Shown here: in pieces, positions 56,901 through 63,910 of the stretch
Layout of the letters: every line of letters begins with the position of its first letter
Numbering within the stretch: position 1 is the stretch's first letter
Program-made: the position numbers and the translations under genes
The notes under the pieces: generated by a model
The model's input: only the letters and a program-made list of their open reading frames with translations
What the model was told of the DNA's origin: nothing
Databases searched by the model: none
NCBI RefSeq assembly: GCF_002102255.1
Contig: NZ_LQPH01000148.1
Location: forward strand, 84,102-148,101
Direction of reading: 5' to 3'
Origin: Mycobacterium nebraskense
GTDB lineage: Bacteria; Actinomycetota; Actinomycetes; Mycobacteriales; Mycobacteriaceae
DNA length: 64,000 nt

Positions 56901-57330
56901 CGTCGACGCCGACCAAGCATTCCAGGATCTGGGCTTCGACTCGCTGACCGCCGTGGAGCTGCGCAACAGGCTCAAAATCGCGACCGGACTGACCCTTTCG
57001 CCCACGCTGATCTTCGATTACCCCACCCCGGCGGCCCTGGCCGATCATCTCGACGGCCATCTGGCCACCGGGAAAAGCAGTGCGCCGCCCGATCGCATGG
57101 CCCGTTTCAACGACGTGGCCCGCGAATTGCAGGCACTGCTCGGCCAATCCGACTGGAGCCCCGGCGACAAGGCGCAGCTCGTCACCCGGCTGGAAGGCCT
57201 GCTGAACACCCTGACCGGCCCCGCGCAGAGCCCCTACCCGGAACACCCCGACGACCCGTTCGACGACGACATCGCCACCGCCACCGACAGCCAGCTCTTC
57301 GCTATCCTCGACGAAGAGATCGGCCCTTAG
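50986..57330 (+). CDS. pks8: Modular type I PKS: KS-AT-DH-ER-KR-ACP, malonyl-type (Pks8/Pks17 unsplit)
   Basis: 2114 aa, a second fully reducing module. The N-terminal docking coil (VDYLKRLTADLRRARRRVSELE) differs in class from that of Pks7. KS has Cys203. The AT has Ser652 (GHSVGE) and HAFH at 749-752, the malonyl-CoA pattern. DH has His955, ER has HAAAGGVGMAAVQLA, KR has GGTGMAGSA with LDD, and ACP has Ser1986. The C-terminal docking segment DSQLFAILDEEIGP is close to that of Pks7. In Mtb the same protein is split into pks8 and pks17; here the frame is continuous. KS, DH, ER, KR and ACP are very like Pks7, while the AT is like Pks9. pks9 starts 1 nt after the stop. Confidence 0.95.
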   Translation: MPDTTQHVDYLKRLTADLRRARRRVSELEGQLSEPIAVVGMACRYAGGVDSPETLWEMVNDGRDTVSDFPADRGWDVEELYDPDPDAAGKMYTRQGSFLRDAGDFDAGFFGVGPSEALAMDPQQRLMLEISWEALERAGIDPLALRGSATGVFAGVIHAGYGGEVKGELEGYGLTGSTLSVASGRVSYVLGLEGPAVSVDTACSSSLVAMHLAAQSLRSGECDLALAGGVTVMATPAAFVEFSRQRALAPDGRCKVYAGAADGTSWSEGAGVLVLERLADARRLGHPVVAILRSSAVNQDGASNGLTAPNGPSQQRVIRAALANAGLAAADVDMVEGHGTGTVLGDPIEAQALLATYGRDRPADRPLWLGSIKSNIGHTSAAAGVAGVIKMVQAMRQGVMPKTLHVDVPSPHVDWSAGAVSLLTEPRPWPARDGQRRAGVSSFGISGTNAHVIVEQPPAEPEAVAAQADNSQPVVAWVVSARSADALAAQAGRLSAHLDAEPGLRAVDVGWSLATTRAALEHRAVVVGGDRDILMAVLAGVASGEPGPTVAVGRTRPIGKRAFVFPGQGSQRLGMGRELHQRFPVFAEAFDEAVAAVDGHARLPLRDVMWGTDPELLESTEFAQPALFVLEIALAALWQSWGVTPDVVIGHSVGEIAAACVAGVLSLQDAARVVAARGRLMAALPAGGVMVAVTATEAEVAPLLNDGVSVAAVNGPDAVVLSGERAAVTAVADRLTDCGRRVRQLAVSHAFHSPLMEPMIEEFSAVVAGVSPGVPRIDLVSNVTGQLAGPGYGSADYWVEHVRRPVRFVDGVRLAESLGAGVFVEVGPGAALTTAVEQSVATEPAVSAVSMAKGRPEVDSILLAAGQLFASGADVDWAKVFAGLAAQRVDLPTYAFQRRRFWLSSESVGARDTASLGLAAAEHALLGAVVERPDSGGVVLAGRLSAAAQPWLADHAVTGTVLFPGAGFVELTLRAGDEVGCPVIEELTLSAPLALPSTGAVRVQVVVDAAGESGSRAVAVYSQAGSEWTLHAQGVLSEGSPAPDADLSVWPPVGATAVDVAGAYDDLAARGYGYGPAFRGLRKVWRRGAEIFAEVEAPQDAGVTVGGFGIHPVVLDAALHALGVADERAETVLPFSWQGVCLHAAGASRVRVRLAPVGKGAVSVELADSSGLPVLSVRELVTRPVSAAQLSAAAAARSGGGDLLEAVWSPVPLMDNGSGAVPEVWQPPTNGRGVVGSVYAATHEALGVLQSRGDGAGPLVVLTRGAVALAGEDVSDLAGAAVWGLVRSAQAEHPGRAVLIDSDGSLDLGSVVDCGEPQLVVREGVAYGARLRPIKAHPVLRLPEAPSVWRLAAGDAGTLEDLAVQSGPPAELAAGQVRVAVAAAGVNFRDVLVALGMYPGAAQLGAEGAGLVAEIGPGVTDLAVGDAVMGILGLTGSEAAVDRRLVTRVPPGWSFAEAAGVPVVFLTAYYGLSVLGGLRAGERVLVHAAAGGVGMAAVQLARHWGAEVFATASRGKWDTLRAMGFDDEHIGDSRTLDFEDKFSAATSGAGMDVVLNSLAGEFTDASLRLLGPGGRFIEMGKTDLRDPELLAQSHPGMGYRAFDLMEAGPDRIAEMLAELMRLFAAGALEPLPVKAFDVRCAADAYRFVSQARHIGKVVLTMPDGPAGLAGGTALITGGTGMAGSAVARHLVDRYRVPHVMLVSRSGERADGLSGLVAELCEAGAEVSVVACDVGDRDAVAGLLAQVPARFPLRGVFHAAGVLDDAVIASLTPERIDAVLRSKVDGAWHLHELTRELDLSAFVVFSSMAGIVGAPGQGNYAAANSFLDGLAAYRRAHRLPGLSIAWGMWEEASAMTQHLGDRDRARMSRAGLAALSTRQALDLLDAALLAEPAVVVATRLDTAALAHAGAALPPLLSQLATRRARRVLDPTDMVSLTGLRARLEGLAPEQRRRELVELVCGNAATVLGHSTADVDADQAFQDLGFDSLTAVELRNRLKIATGLTLSPTLIFDYPTPAALADHLDGHLATGKSSAPPDRMARFNDVARELQALLGQSDWSPGDKAQLVTRLEGLLNTLTGPAQSPYPEHPDDPFDDDIATATDSQLFAILDEEIGP

Positions 57331-57331
57331 C

Positions 57332-60300
57332 ATGACGGGCGTCGCAGTCATCGGTCTCGCGTGCCGATTCCCAGGTGCGGCTGACCCTCGCGACTTCTGG
57401 GGTGTCATCCGCGACGGCCGCGAAGCGACGCAGTTGCCCGGGGACGTCGCGGAGTTCGACGCCGACTTCTTCAACCTCTCGCCGCGCGAGGCGTGCGCGA
57501 TGGACCCCCGGCAACGATTGGCGCTCGAACTGACTTGGGAGGCTTTCGAAGACGCGTTCGTGGTGCCGGAAACGGTTCGGGAAAAGTCGATTTCGGTGTA
57601 CTTCGGGGCGATGGCCGACGATTACGCCGTCCTCACCCTGCGCGATATCGCCGACAACCTCGACCACCACTCGTTCGCCGGCATCAGCCGGGGGATGATC
57701 GCCAACAGGGTTTCGTATGCCTTTGGGCTGCATGGCCCCAGCATGACCGTCGACTCCGGCCAATCGTCTTCGCTGCTCGCCGTGCACCTCGCCTGTGAGA
57801 GCCTGCGCACGGGCGAGTCGGCGCTGGCGATCGCCGGCGGGGTCCACCTCAATCTTGCCGATGAAACGGCAATGCTGGAACGTGAATTCGGCGCCCTGTC
57901 GATTTCGGGTCACACCTACGCGTTCGATCGGCGCGCGGACGGCTACGTGCGGGGCGAGGGCGGGGGACTGGTGCTGCTCAAGCCGTTGCCGGCGGCCCTG
58001 CAAGACGGGGACCGCATTCACGCGGTCATTCGGGGCAGCGCCGTGGGTAACGCCGGGCACAGCGCCGCCGGCCAGACGGTGCCCTCGGTTTCCGGTGAGG
58101 CCGACGTGATCCGGCGGGCGCTTGCCTCCGCCGGGCTGGGCAGCGGCGACATCGACTACATCGAGGCGCACGGCACCGGTACGAAGGTCGGCGATGCGGT
58201 GGAGGCTTGGGCGCTGGGTGAAGTGTTCGGCGCGCGCGAGCATCCGGTGAACGTGGGGTCGGTGAAGACCAACATCGGCCACGCCGGCGGCGCCGCGGGA
58301 ATCGCCGGCCTGCTGAAGGCCGTTCTGGCCGTGCGGCATTCGCTGCTTCCGCCGAGCCTCAATTACGCCGACGCGAATCCCGAACTCGAACGCCTGGGGC
58401 TGCGGGTCAACACCGCCGCGCTGCCCTGGCCGGCGGCGGACCATCCGCGCCGCGCCGGGGTGTCGTCGTTCGGAATGGGCGGCACGAACGCGCACGTCAT
58501 CGTGGAACAGGCTCCCGCGCAACGGGATACGCCCGCGGATGTGCGCGAGGAGCCGGTCGCGTGGGTGCTGTCGGGCCGCTGCGAGCAGGCCCTGGCCAAC
58601 CAGGCGCACCGGCTGGCGGCGCGGATGGCCGACTCGGAGGTCAGCGCGGCGGACGTGGGGTGGTCGTTGGTAACGACGCGCTCGGTGTTCGAGCAGCGGG
58701 CGGTGCTGGTGGGCGCCGATCGCGAGGCGCTGACGCGCGGCCTGACCGGCCTGGCGGCGGGGGACCCCGCCCCCACCGTGCTGGTCGGCCGCGCAGGGCC
58801 GGCGGGCCAGACGGCCTTGGTGTTCCCCGGCCAAGGCTCGCAATGGCTAGGAATGGGCCGCCAACTGCACCAACGGTTCCCGCCCTTCGCCCAGGCTTTC
58901 GACGAGGCCGCGGCGGCGATTGACACCCACCTGCGGTTGCCGGTGCGCGAGGTGATGTGGGGCACCGACGCGGACTTGTTGCAAAGCACGGAGTTTGCCC
59001 AGCCGGCGTTGTTCGTCCTCGAGATCGCCCTCGCCGCGCTATGGCGATCCTGGGGCGTGACACCCGATGTGGTGCTGGGTCATTCGGTGGGGGAGATCGC
59101 CGCGGCCTGCGTGGCGGGCGTGCTGTCGCTGGACGACGCATCGGCCGTCGTGGCGGCCCGTGGCCGGCTGATGGCGGCGCTGCCGGTGGGCGGGGTGATG
59201 GTGGCGGTGAGCGCCGGCGAGGCCGAGGTGGTCCCGATGCTGAGCGACGGTGTCGGCATCGCGGCGGTCAACGGCCCCAATTCGGTAGTGCTGTCCGGTG
59301 AGCGAGCCGCGGTGGGTGCCGTGGCGGATCGGTTGGCGGACGCCGGCCGGCGGACGCACCGGCTGGCGGTCTCGCACGCCTTTCATTCGGTGCTGATGGA
59401 GCCGATGCTCGACGAGTTCGCGCATCGGGTGGCCGACATCCAACCGCAGCGGCCCCGAATCTGCTTGGTTTCCAACGTGTCCGGCGAGCCCGCCGGCCCC
59501 GGGTACGGCTCGGCGCGGTACTGGGTCGAGCACGTGCGCCGGCCGGTGCGTTTCCTCGACGGCGTGCGCGCCGCAGAGGCCCTGGGGGTAACGGCCTTCC
59601 TCGAGGTGGGCCCGGGCGGCGGGCTGAGCGCGGCGGTGGACCAATCGCTGACCACCGAGCGGCCGATCTCGGTGGTCAGCATGGCCAAAGACGGTCCCGA
59701 GATCGAGTCGCTGCTGAATGCTGCCGGCAAGCTCTTCACCGCTGGAGTGGACGTGGATTGGCCGGCCGTGTTCGCCGGTTCCGGGGCACGCCGGGTGGGC
59801 CTGCCGACGTACGGCTTTGCCCGACAACGATTCTGGCTGGGTGACGCACAGCATGCGTTGCCCGCCAAGGCAAGTCGGTCCCCGGACCTGGCCGGGCAGT
59901 TGCACGCCCTGCCCCCGGCGGAGCAACAGCGGCGGCTAATCGAGCTGGTCTGCGAGCACGCGGCCGCCGTCTCGGGTCATCCGGACGGCCGTGCCATCGA
60001 CCGCGACCGCGCGTTCGCCGACCTCGGGTTCGACTCGCTGACCGGCGTCGAATTGCGCAACCGGCTGACGACGGCAACCGGGCTGGCTCTGTCGCGGACC
60101 ATGATCTTCGACTATCCGACTCCCGCAGCGCTGGCCGATCATCTGCGGCGGCAATTATTCCGTGGCGACGACGGCGAATCGGACGAGGAAAAACTGTGGT
60201 CGTCGCTGCGCAAAATTCCACTCGCCGAGCTCCGGAGAACCGGAATGCTCGACAAGCTGCTACTGCTCGCCGGTGGGCCGGAAAACGTTGTCGCCGAACC

Positions 60301-60385
60301 GGTCAATGACATGATCGACTCGTTGAGCCCCGACGCTTTGATTGCGATGGCGCTGAACTCGGGTGACGACGAGGACGCCGAATGA
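57332..60385 (+). CDS. pks9: Type I PKS loading-type module: KSQ-AT-ACP
   Basis: 1017 aa, the same length as Mtb Pks9. The ketosynthase has Gln144 in place of the active-site Cys (DSGQSSS), while His280 (HGTGT) and His317 (NIGH) remain. Such KSQ domains do not condense but decarboxylate malonyl-ACP to give an acetyl starter. The AT has Ser585 (GHSVGE) and HAFH at 682-685, the malonyl type. ACP has Ser902. There is no DH, ER, KR or thioesterase. The protein starts directly with the KS (no N-terminal docking coil), which fits a first module, and ends in a docking segment of the type IDSLSPDALIAMAL. So, although last in the type I gene order, it probably acts first. Confidence 0.93.
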   Translation: MTGVAVIGLACRFPGAADPRDFWGVIRDGREATQLPGDVAEFDADFFNLSPREACAMDPRQRLALELTWEAFEDAFVVPETVREKSISVYFGAMADDYAVLTLRDIADNLDHHSFAGISRGMIANRVSYAFGLHGPSMTVDSGQSSSLLAVHLACESLRTGESALAIAGGVHLNLADETAMLEREFGALSISGHTYAFDRRADGYVRGEGGGLVLLKPLPAALQDGDRIHAVIRGSAVGNAGHSAAGQTVPSVSGEADVIRRALASAGLGSGDIDYIEAHGTGTKVGDAVEAWALGEVFGAREHPVNVGSVKTNIGHAGGAAGIAGLLKAVLAVRHSLLPPSLNYADANPELERLGLRVNTAALPWPAADHPRRAGVSSFGMGGTNAHVIVEQAPAQRDTPADVREEPVAWVLSGRCEQALANQAHRLAARMADSEVSAADVGWSLVTTRSVFEQRAVLVGADREALTRGLTGLAAGDPAPTVLVGRAGPAGQTALVFPGQGSQWLGMGRQLHQRFPPFAQAFDEAAAAIDTHLRLPVREVMWGTDADLLQSTEFAQPALFVLEIALAALWRSWGVTPDVVLGHSVGEIAAACVAGVLSLDDASAVVAARGRLMAALPVGGVMVAVSAGEAEVVPMLSDGVGIAAVNGPNSVVLSGERAAVGAVADRLADAGRRTHRLAVSHAFHSVLMEPMLDEFAHRVADIQPQRPRICLVSNVSGEPAGPGYGSARYWVEHVRRPVRFLDGVRAAEALGVTAFLEVGPGGGLSAAVDQSLTTERPISVVSMAKDGPEIESLLNAAGKLFTAGVDVDWPAVFAGSGARRVGLPTYGFARQRFWLGDAQHALPAKASRSPDLAGQLHALPPAEQQRRLIELVCEHAAAVSGHPDGRAIDRDRAFADLGFDSLTGVELRNRLTTATGLALSRTMIFDYPTPAALADHLRRQLFRGDDGESDEEKLWSSLRKIPLAELRRTGMLDKLLLLAGGPENVVAEPVNDMIDSLSPDALIAMALNSGDDEDAE

Positions 60386-60452
60386 TGGAATCCAAAAGCA
60401 ATACAACACATGTCGAATACGCCAAACTTTTGCCGCGTCGCCGGGAACCGCC

Positions 60453-60493
60453 TAGACTTCGGGAATTGGGGAAAGTCCCGTATCAGCTGGGAC
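60453..60493 (+). promoter_or_regulatory. Likely promoter and leader hairpins of the second type III PKS gene
   Basis: TAGACT (60453-60458), then TCGGG, is a likely -10. The leader can fold as CGGGA (60460-60464) with TCCCG (60476-60480), or as GTCCC (60475-60479) with GGGAC (60489-60493); the two pairings exclude each other. The gap between pks9 and this gene is 127 nt. Confidence 0.35.
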
Positions 60494-60512
60494 GCAAGCA
60501 AAAGGGTTGGGC

Positions 60513-61574
60513 ATGAGCGTCATTGCGGGTGTGTTCGGAGCGTTGCCGCCGCATCGTTACAGCCAGGCCGAAATCACCGACCAAATCGTCGAATTCCCCG
60601 GGCTGAAGGAACACGAGGGGATCGTTCGACGGTTGCACGCCGCCGCCAAGGTCAACAGCCGCCACTTGGTCCTCCCACTGGAGCGATACCCCTCACTGAC
60701 CGATTTCGGCGAGGCCAACGAGATCTTCATCGAACACGCCGTCGAACTCGGCTGCGAAGCGCTGCTGGCCGCGCTCGACGAGGCCGGCCTGCGACCGCAG
60801 GACATCGACATGATCGCCACAACCACGGTCACCGGCGTTGCGGTGCCGTCGCTCGACGCGCGGATCGCCGGCCGGCTCGGTCTGCGCGCGGACGTGCGGC
60901 GAATGCCGCTTTTCGGGCTGGGCTGCGCGGCCGGGGCGGCGGGGGTGGGCTGCCTGCACGACTACCTCCGCGGCGCGCCGGACGGCGTCGCGGTCCTGGT
61001 GTCGGTCGAGCTGTGCTCGCTCACCTTCCCGGCGGTCAAGCCGACCGTCTCGGGCCTGGTGGGAACCGCGATGTTCGGCGATGGGGCCGCAGCGGTGGTC
61101 GCCGTCGGCGACCGTCGCGCCGACCGGCTGAACCCCAGCGGGCCCGACATCGTCGATTCCCACAGCCGTCTCTATCCCGAATCGCTGCACATCATGGGCT
61201 GGAACGTCAGCTCGGCCGGGCTGCACCTGGTGATGTCACCGGAGCTGACGAACTTCATCGACCGCTACCTGGCCGACGACGTCAGCCGGTTCCTGGGCGC
61301 CCACGGGCTGACGAACGACGACGTCGGCGCCTGGGTGGCGCATCCCGGCGGTCCCAAAGTCATCAACGCGATCGGCAACAGTCTCGAGCTGCCCCCCGAT
61401 GCCCTCGAGCTGACCTGGCGCTCGTTGGGCGAGATCGCCAACCTGTCGTCGGCGTCGGTGCTGCACATCCTGCGTGACACCATCGCCAAGCCGCCGCCCG
61501 GCGGGAGCCCCGGGCTGATGCTCGCGATGGGGCCCGGATTCAGCTCCGAGCTCGTGCTATTGCGCTGGCGCTGA
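60513..61574 (+). CDS. pks11: Type III polyketide synthase, second copy
   Basis: 353 aa, with Cys138 (FGLGCAAG), His277 (AHPGGPK) and Asn310 (EIANLSS), so it should be active. It is a paralogue of the enzyme at 43463, with which it aligns end to end without gaps. Differences are clustered in the N-terminal 50 residues and around 225-265, which may change starter preference. The symbol follows gene order (after pks9, as Mtb pks11); the sequence, as I recall the Mtb proteins, may be closer to Pks10. In Mtb, cyp139 lies next; here the next gene is the convergent ABC-F gene, 10 nt from the stop. Confidence 0.9.
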   Translation: MSVIAGVFGALPPHRYSQAEITDQIVEFPGLKEHEGIVRRLHAAAKVNSRHLVLPLERYPSLTDFGEANEIFIEHAVELGCEALLAALDEAGLRPQDIDMIATTTVTGVAVPSLDARIAGRLGLRADVRRMPLFGLGCAAGAAGVGCLHDYLRGAPDGVAVLVSVELCSLTFPAVKPTVSGLVGTAMFGDGAAAVVAVGDRRADRLNPSGPDIVDSHSRLYPESLHIMGWNVSSAGLHLVMSPELTNFIDRYLADDVSRFLGAHGLTNDDVGAWVAHPGGPKVINAIGNSLELPPDALELTWRSLGEIANLSSASVLHILRDTIAKPPPGGSPGLMLAMGPGFSSELVLLRWR

Positions 61575-61584
61575 GCCACGCGCC

Positions 61585-63372
61585 TCACTCGAGCGCCTCC
61601 GAGAGCTCCAGCCACCGGCTTTCCGTCGCGGCGACCGCTTCCTCGAGCCCGCGCAGCTCTTGCGTCAGCCGGGTGATGCCGACGTGGTCCGACTGGTCGT
61701 GTTCGGCCAGTTCGATGTGTTTGTCCTTGATCTGGCCCGCCAGGCGCGCGAGCTGACGGTCCACGCCGGCCAGCTCTTTTTCGGCGGTGCGGCGCTGCGC
61801 CCCGGACATTGCCGTCGGCTCGGCTCGCGGCGACTCGGAAGCGGCCGCCGCCACGGCCCGGTGGGCGGCCAGCCGCAGGTACTCGTCGATGCCGCCGGGC
61901 AGGTGCCGCAACCGGCCGTCGAGAATGGCGTACTGCTGGTCGGTGATCCGCTCGAGCAGGTAGCGGTCGTGGGAGACGACGATCAGGGTGCCCGGCCAGG
62001 AGTCGAGCAGGTCTTCCATGGCGGTCAGCATGTCGGTGTCGACGTCGTTGGTGGGCTCGTCGAGGAGCAACACGTTGGGCTCGGACAGCAGCGTGAGCAT
62101 CAGCTGCAACCGCCGCCGCTGCCCGCCGGAGAGTTCGCCGATGCGGGCCGAGAGCTGGGCTTGAGACGAGCGTCCGCCGAAGCCGAGCCGTTCCAGCAGC
62201 TGGGCCGGCGTCACCTCGCGGCCCTCGACCTCGTACCCGCCGCGCAGCCTGCCCAGCACATCGGCGATGCGGTCGTCGGCGAGCCCGGCCAGGGCGTCGC
62301 CCTGCTGGTCGAGCACGGCGAGCTGGACGGTCTTGCCCCGCTTGACGCGTCCGGTGTCCGGCTTGATGCTCCCGGCGATCAGCCCGAGCAGCGTCGACTT
62401 CCCGGCGCCGTTGGCGCCGACGATGCCGGTGCGTTCGCCCGGGGCGATCCGCCACTCGACGTCGCGCAGCACCGGGTGGCCATCGAAGGCGACCGACACG
62501 TCGAGCAGATCGATGACGTCCTTGCCGAGCCGGGCGGTCGCCAGCTTGGCCAGCTCGACGTTGTTCCGCAGCGGCGGCACGTCGGCGATCAGCTGGTTGG
62601 CGGCCTCGATGCGGAACTTGGGCTTCGAAGTGCGGGCCGGCGCGCCGCGGCGCAGCCAGGCCAGCTCCTTGCGCATCAGGTTCTGCCGCTTGGCTTCGGT
62701 CGCGGCGGCCATCCGGTCCCGCTCGACGCGCTGCAGCACGTACGCCGCGTAGCCGCCCTCGAACGGCTCCACGATCCCGTCGTGCACCTCCCACGTCGTG
62801 GTGGCAACCTCGTCCAGGAACCAGCGGTCGTGCGTCACCAGCAGCAGCCCGCCGGTGTTGCGCGCCCAGCGCTGCCGTAGGTGCTCGGCCAGCCAGGTGA
62901 TGCCCTCGATGTCCAGGTGGTTGGTGGGCTCGTCGAGCGCGATGACGTCCCACTCGCCGACCAGTAACCTGGCCAGCTGGACGCGGCGGCGCTGGCCGCC
63001 GCTGAGCGTAGCTATCGTTGCGTCCCAACCGATGTCGGACACCAGGCCGCCGACCACGTCCCGCACCCGCGCGTCGCCGGCCCACTGATGCTCGGCCGCC
63101 TCGCCCACCAGCGTCCAGCCCACCGTGCGGTCCGGGTCCAGGGTGTCGGCCTGGCTCAGCGCGCCGACCCGCACGCCGCTGCGCCGGGTGACGCGGCCGG
63201 AGTCGGGCCGCAGCTCGCCGGTCAGCAGCCGCAACAGGCTGGACTTGCCGTCCCCGTTTCGCCCGACGATGCCGATGCGCGCCCCGTCGTTCACGCCCAG
63301 CGTGACCGATTCGAATACCAGCTGGGTCGGATATTCGAGGCGGACGGCCTCGGCTCCCAATAGGTGCGCCAC
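61585..63372 (-). CDS. ABC-F type ATPase (Rv1667c/Rv1668c unsplit)
   Basis: A 595-aa soluble protein with two ABC domains and no membrane segment, the ABC-F layout. Domain 1 has Walker A GRNGDGKSS (about residues 37-45), signature LSGGQRRR and ALDEPTNHLD; domain 2 has GANGAGKST, LSGGQRRR and LLDEPTNDVD. A linker of about 80 residues between them and a C-terminal coiled coil complete it. ABC-F proteins act on the ribosome, either as translation factors (EttA, Uup) or in antibiotic resistance. In Mtb the gene is broken into Rv1668c and Rv1667c; here it is whole. It converges on pks11. Confidence 0.92.
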   Translation of the reverse strand: MAHLLGAEAVRLEYPTQLVFESVTLGVNDGARIGIVGRNGDGKSSLLRLLTGELRPDSGRVTRRSGVRVGALSQADTLDPDRTVGWTLVGEAAEHQWAGDARVRDVVGGLVSDIGWDATIATLSGGQRRRVQLARLLVGEWDVIALDEPTNHLDIEGITWLAEHLRQRWARNTGGLLLVTHDRWFLDEVATTTWEVHDGIVEPFEGGYAAYVLQRVERDRMAAATEAKRQNLMRKELAWLRRGAPARTSKPKFRIEAANQLIADVPPLRNNVELAKLATARLGKDVIDLLDVSVAFDGHPVLRDVEWRIAPGERTGIVGANGAGKSTLLGLIAGSIKPDTGRVKRGKTVQLAVLDQQGDALAGLADDRIADVLGRLRGGYEVEGREVTPAQLLERLGFGGRSSQAQLSARIGELSGGQRRRLQLMLTLLSEPNVLLLDEPTNDVDTDMLTAMEDLLDSWPGTLIVVSHDRYLLERITDQQYAILDGRLRHLPGGIDEYLRLAAHRAVAAAASESPRAEPTAMSGAQRRTAEKELAGVDRQLARLAGQIKDKHIELAEHDQSDHVGITRLTQELRGLEEAVAATESRWLELSEALE

Positions 63373-63391
63373 CGGCCCGACCCTACTGCCG

Positions 63392-63910
63392 CTATTCGAG
63401 GGTCAGCAGCGCCCGGTCGACCTGGCTTTGCGTCTCCGCCGACGCCTTGCTGGCCACGGCGTCCAGGAACCGGCTGGCGAGGTCGCGCACTTTCAGGTTG
63501 GTTTCCTGGGAACGCCACACCAGGATATCGAACGCCCGCTCCGCGGAGATGCCATAGGCGGACATGAGCACGCCCTTCGCCTGCTCGATCCGGGCGCGTG
63601 CGTCGGCCACCGCCGACAGCACGTTGTTGATGTCGGTCTGCAGCGAGTCGGTGACGTCGACGTAGAAGCCCGACGTCCCGATCGGGGTGCCGCTGTCATC
63701 GAGCATCCGGTCACCCGCGACTACGACGCAGTGGGTGCGCCCGCCGGTGTCGATGATGCGGTGCCGGCTGCTGAACGGCTTGCCCTGCATCACGTATGGG
63801 TCGGCGCAAACCGTCCGCGTGGGTCTGCCGGATGGGCGGGCCCTGCGGCCGCGCACGACCCGCGCCCGACGGCGCTCGCGGCCGTTCCTCCAACCTGTCA
63901 CACCCTTCAA
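63392..63910 (-). CDS. PAS-ANTAR RNA-binding regulator, probably 5'-truncated
   Basis: 172 aa by the longest start (ATG at 63910). Residues 43-95 are the second half of a PAS domain (GKPFSSRHRIIDTGG, then GTSGFYVDVTDSL). Residues 100-160 are an ANTAR domain (ARIEQAKGVLMSAYGISAERAFDILVWRSQETNLKVRDLA), which binds twin hairpins in nascent RNA and blocks termination. The first 40 residues are Arg-rich and do not look like PAS, and the missing half of the PAS domain is not found in any frame up to the window end. The gene may be a remnant, or may start at the ATG at 63790. It lies 19 nt upstream of the ABC-F gene on the same strand. Confidence 0.75.
   Translation of the reverse strand: MKGVTGWRNGRERRRARVVRGRRARPSGRPTRTVCADPYVMQGKPFSSRHRIIDTGGRTHCVVVAGDRMLDDSGTPIGTSGFYVDVTDSLQTDINNVLSAVADARARIEQAKGVLMSAYGISAERAFDILVWRSQETNLKVRDLASRFLDAVASKASAETQSQVDRALLTLE

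Noticed and set aside
44607..60385. Long near-identical DNA stretches as a mobile element
   Set aside because: They correspond to homologous KS, AT, DH, ER, KR and ACP segments; no transposase or terminal repeats are present.
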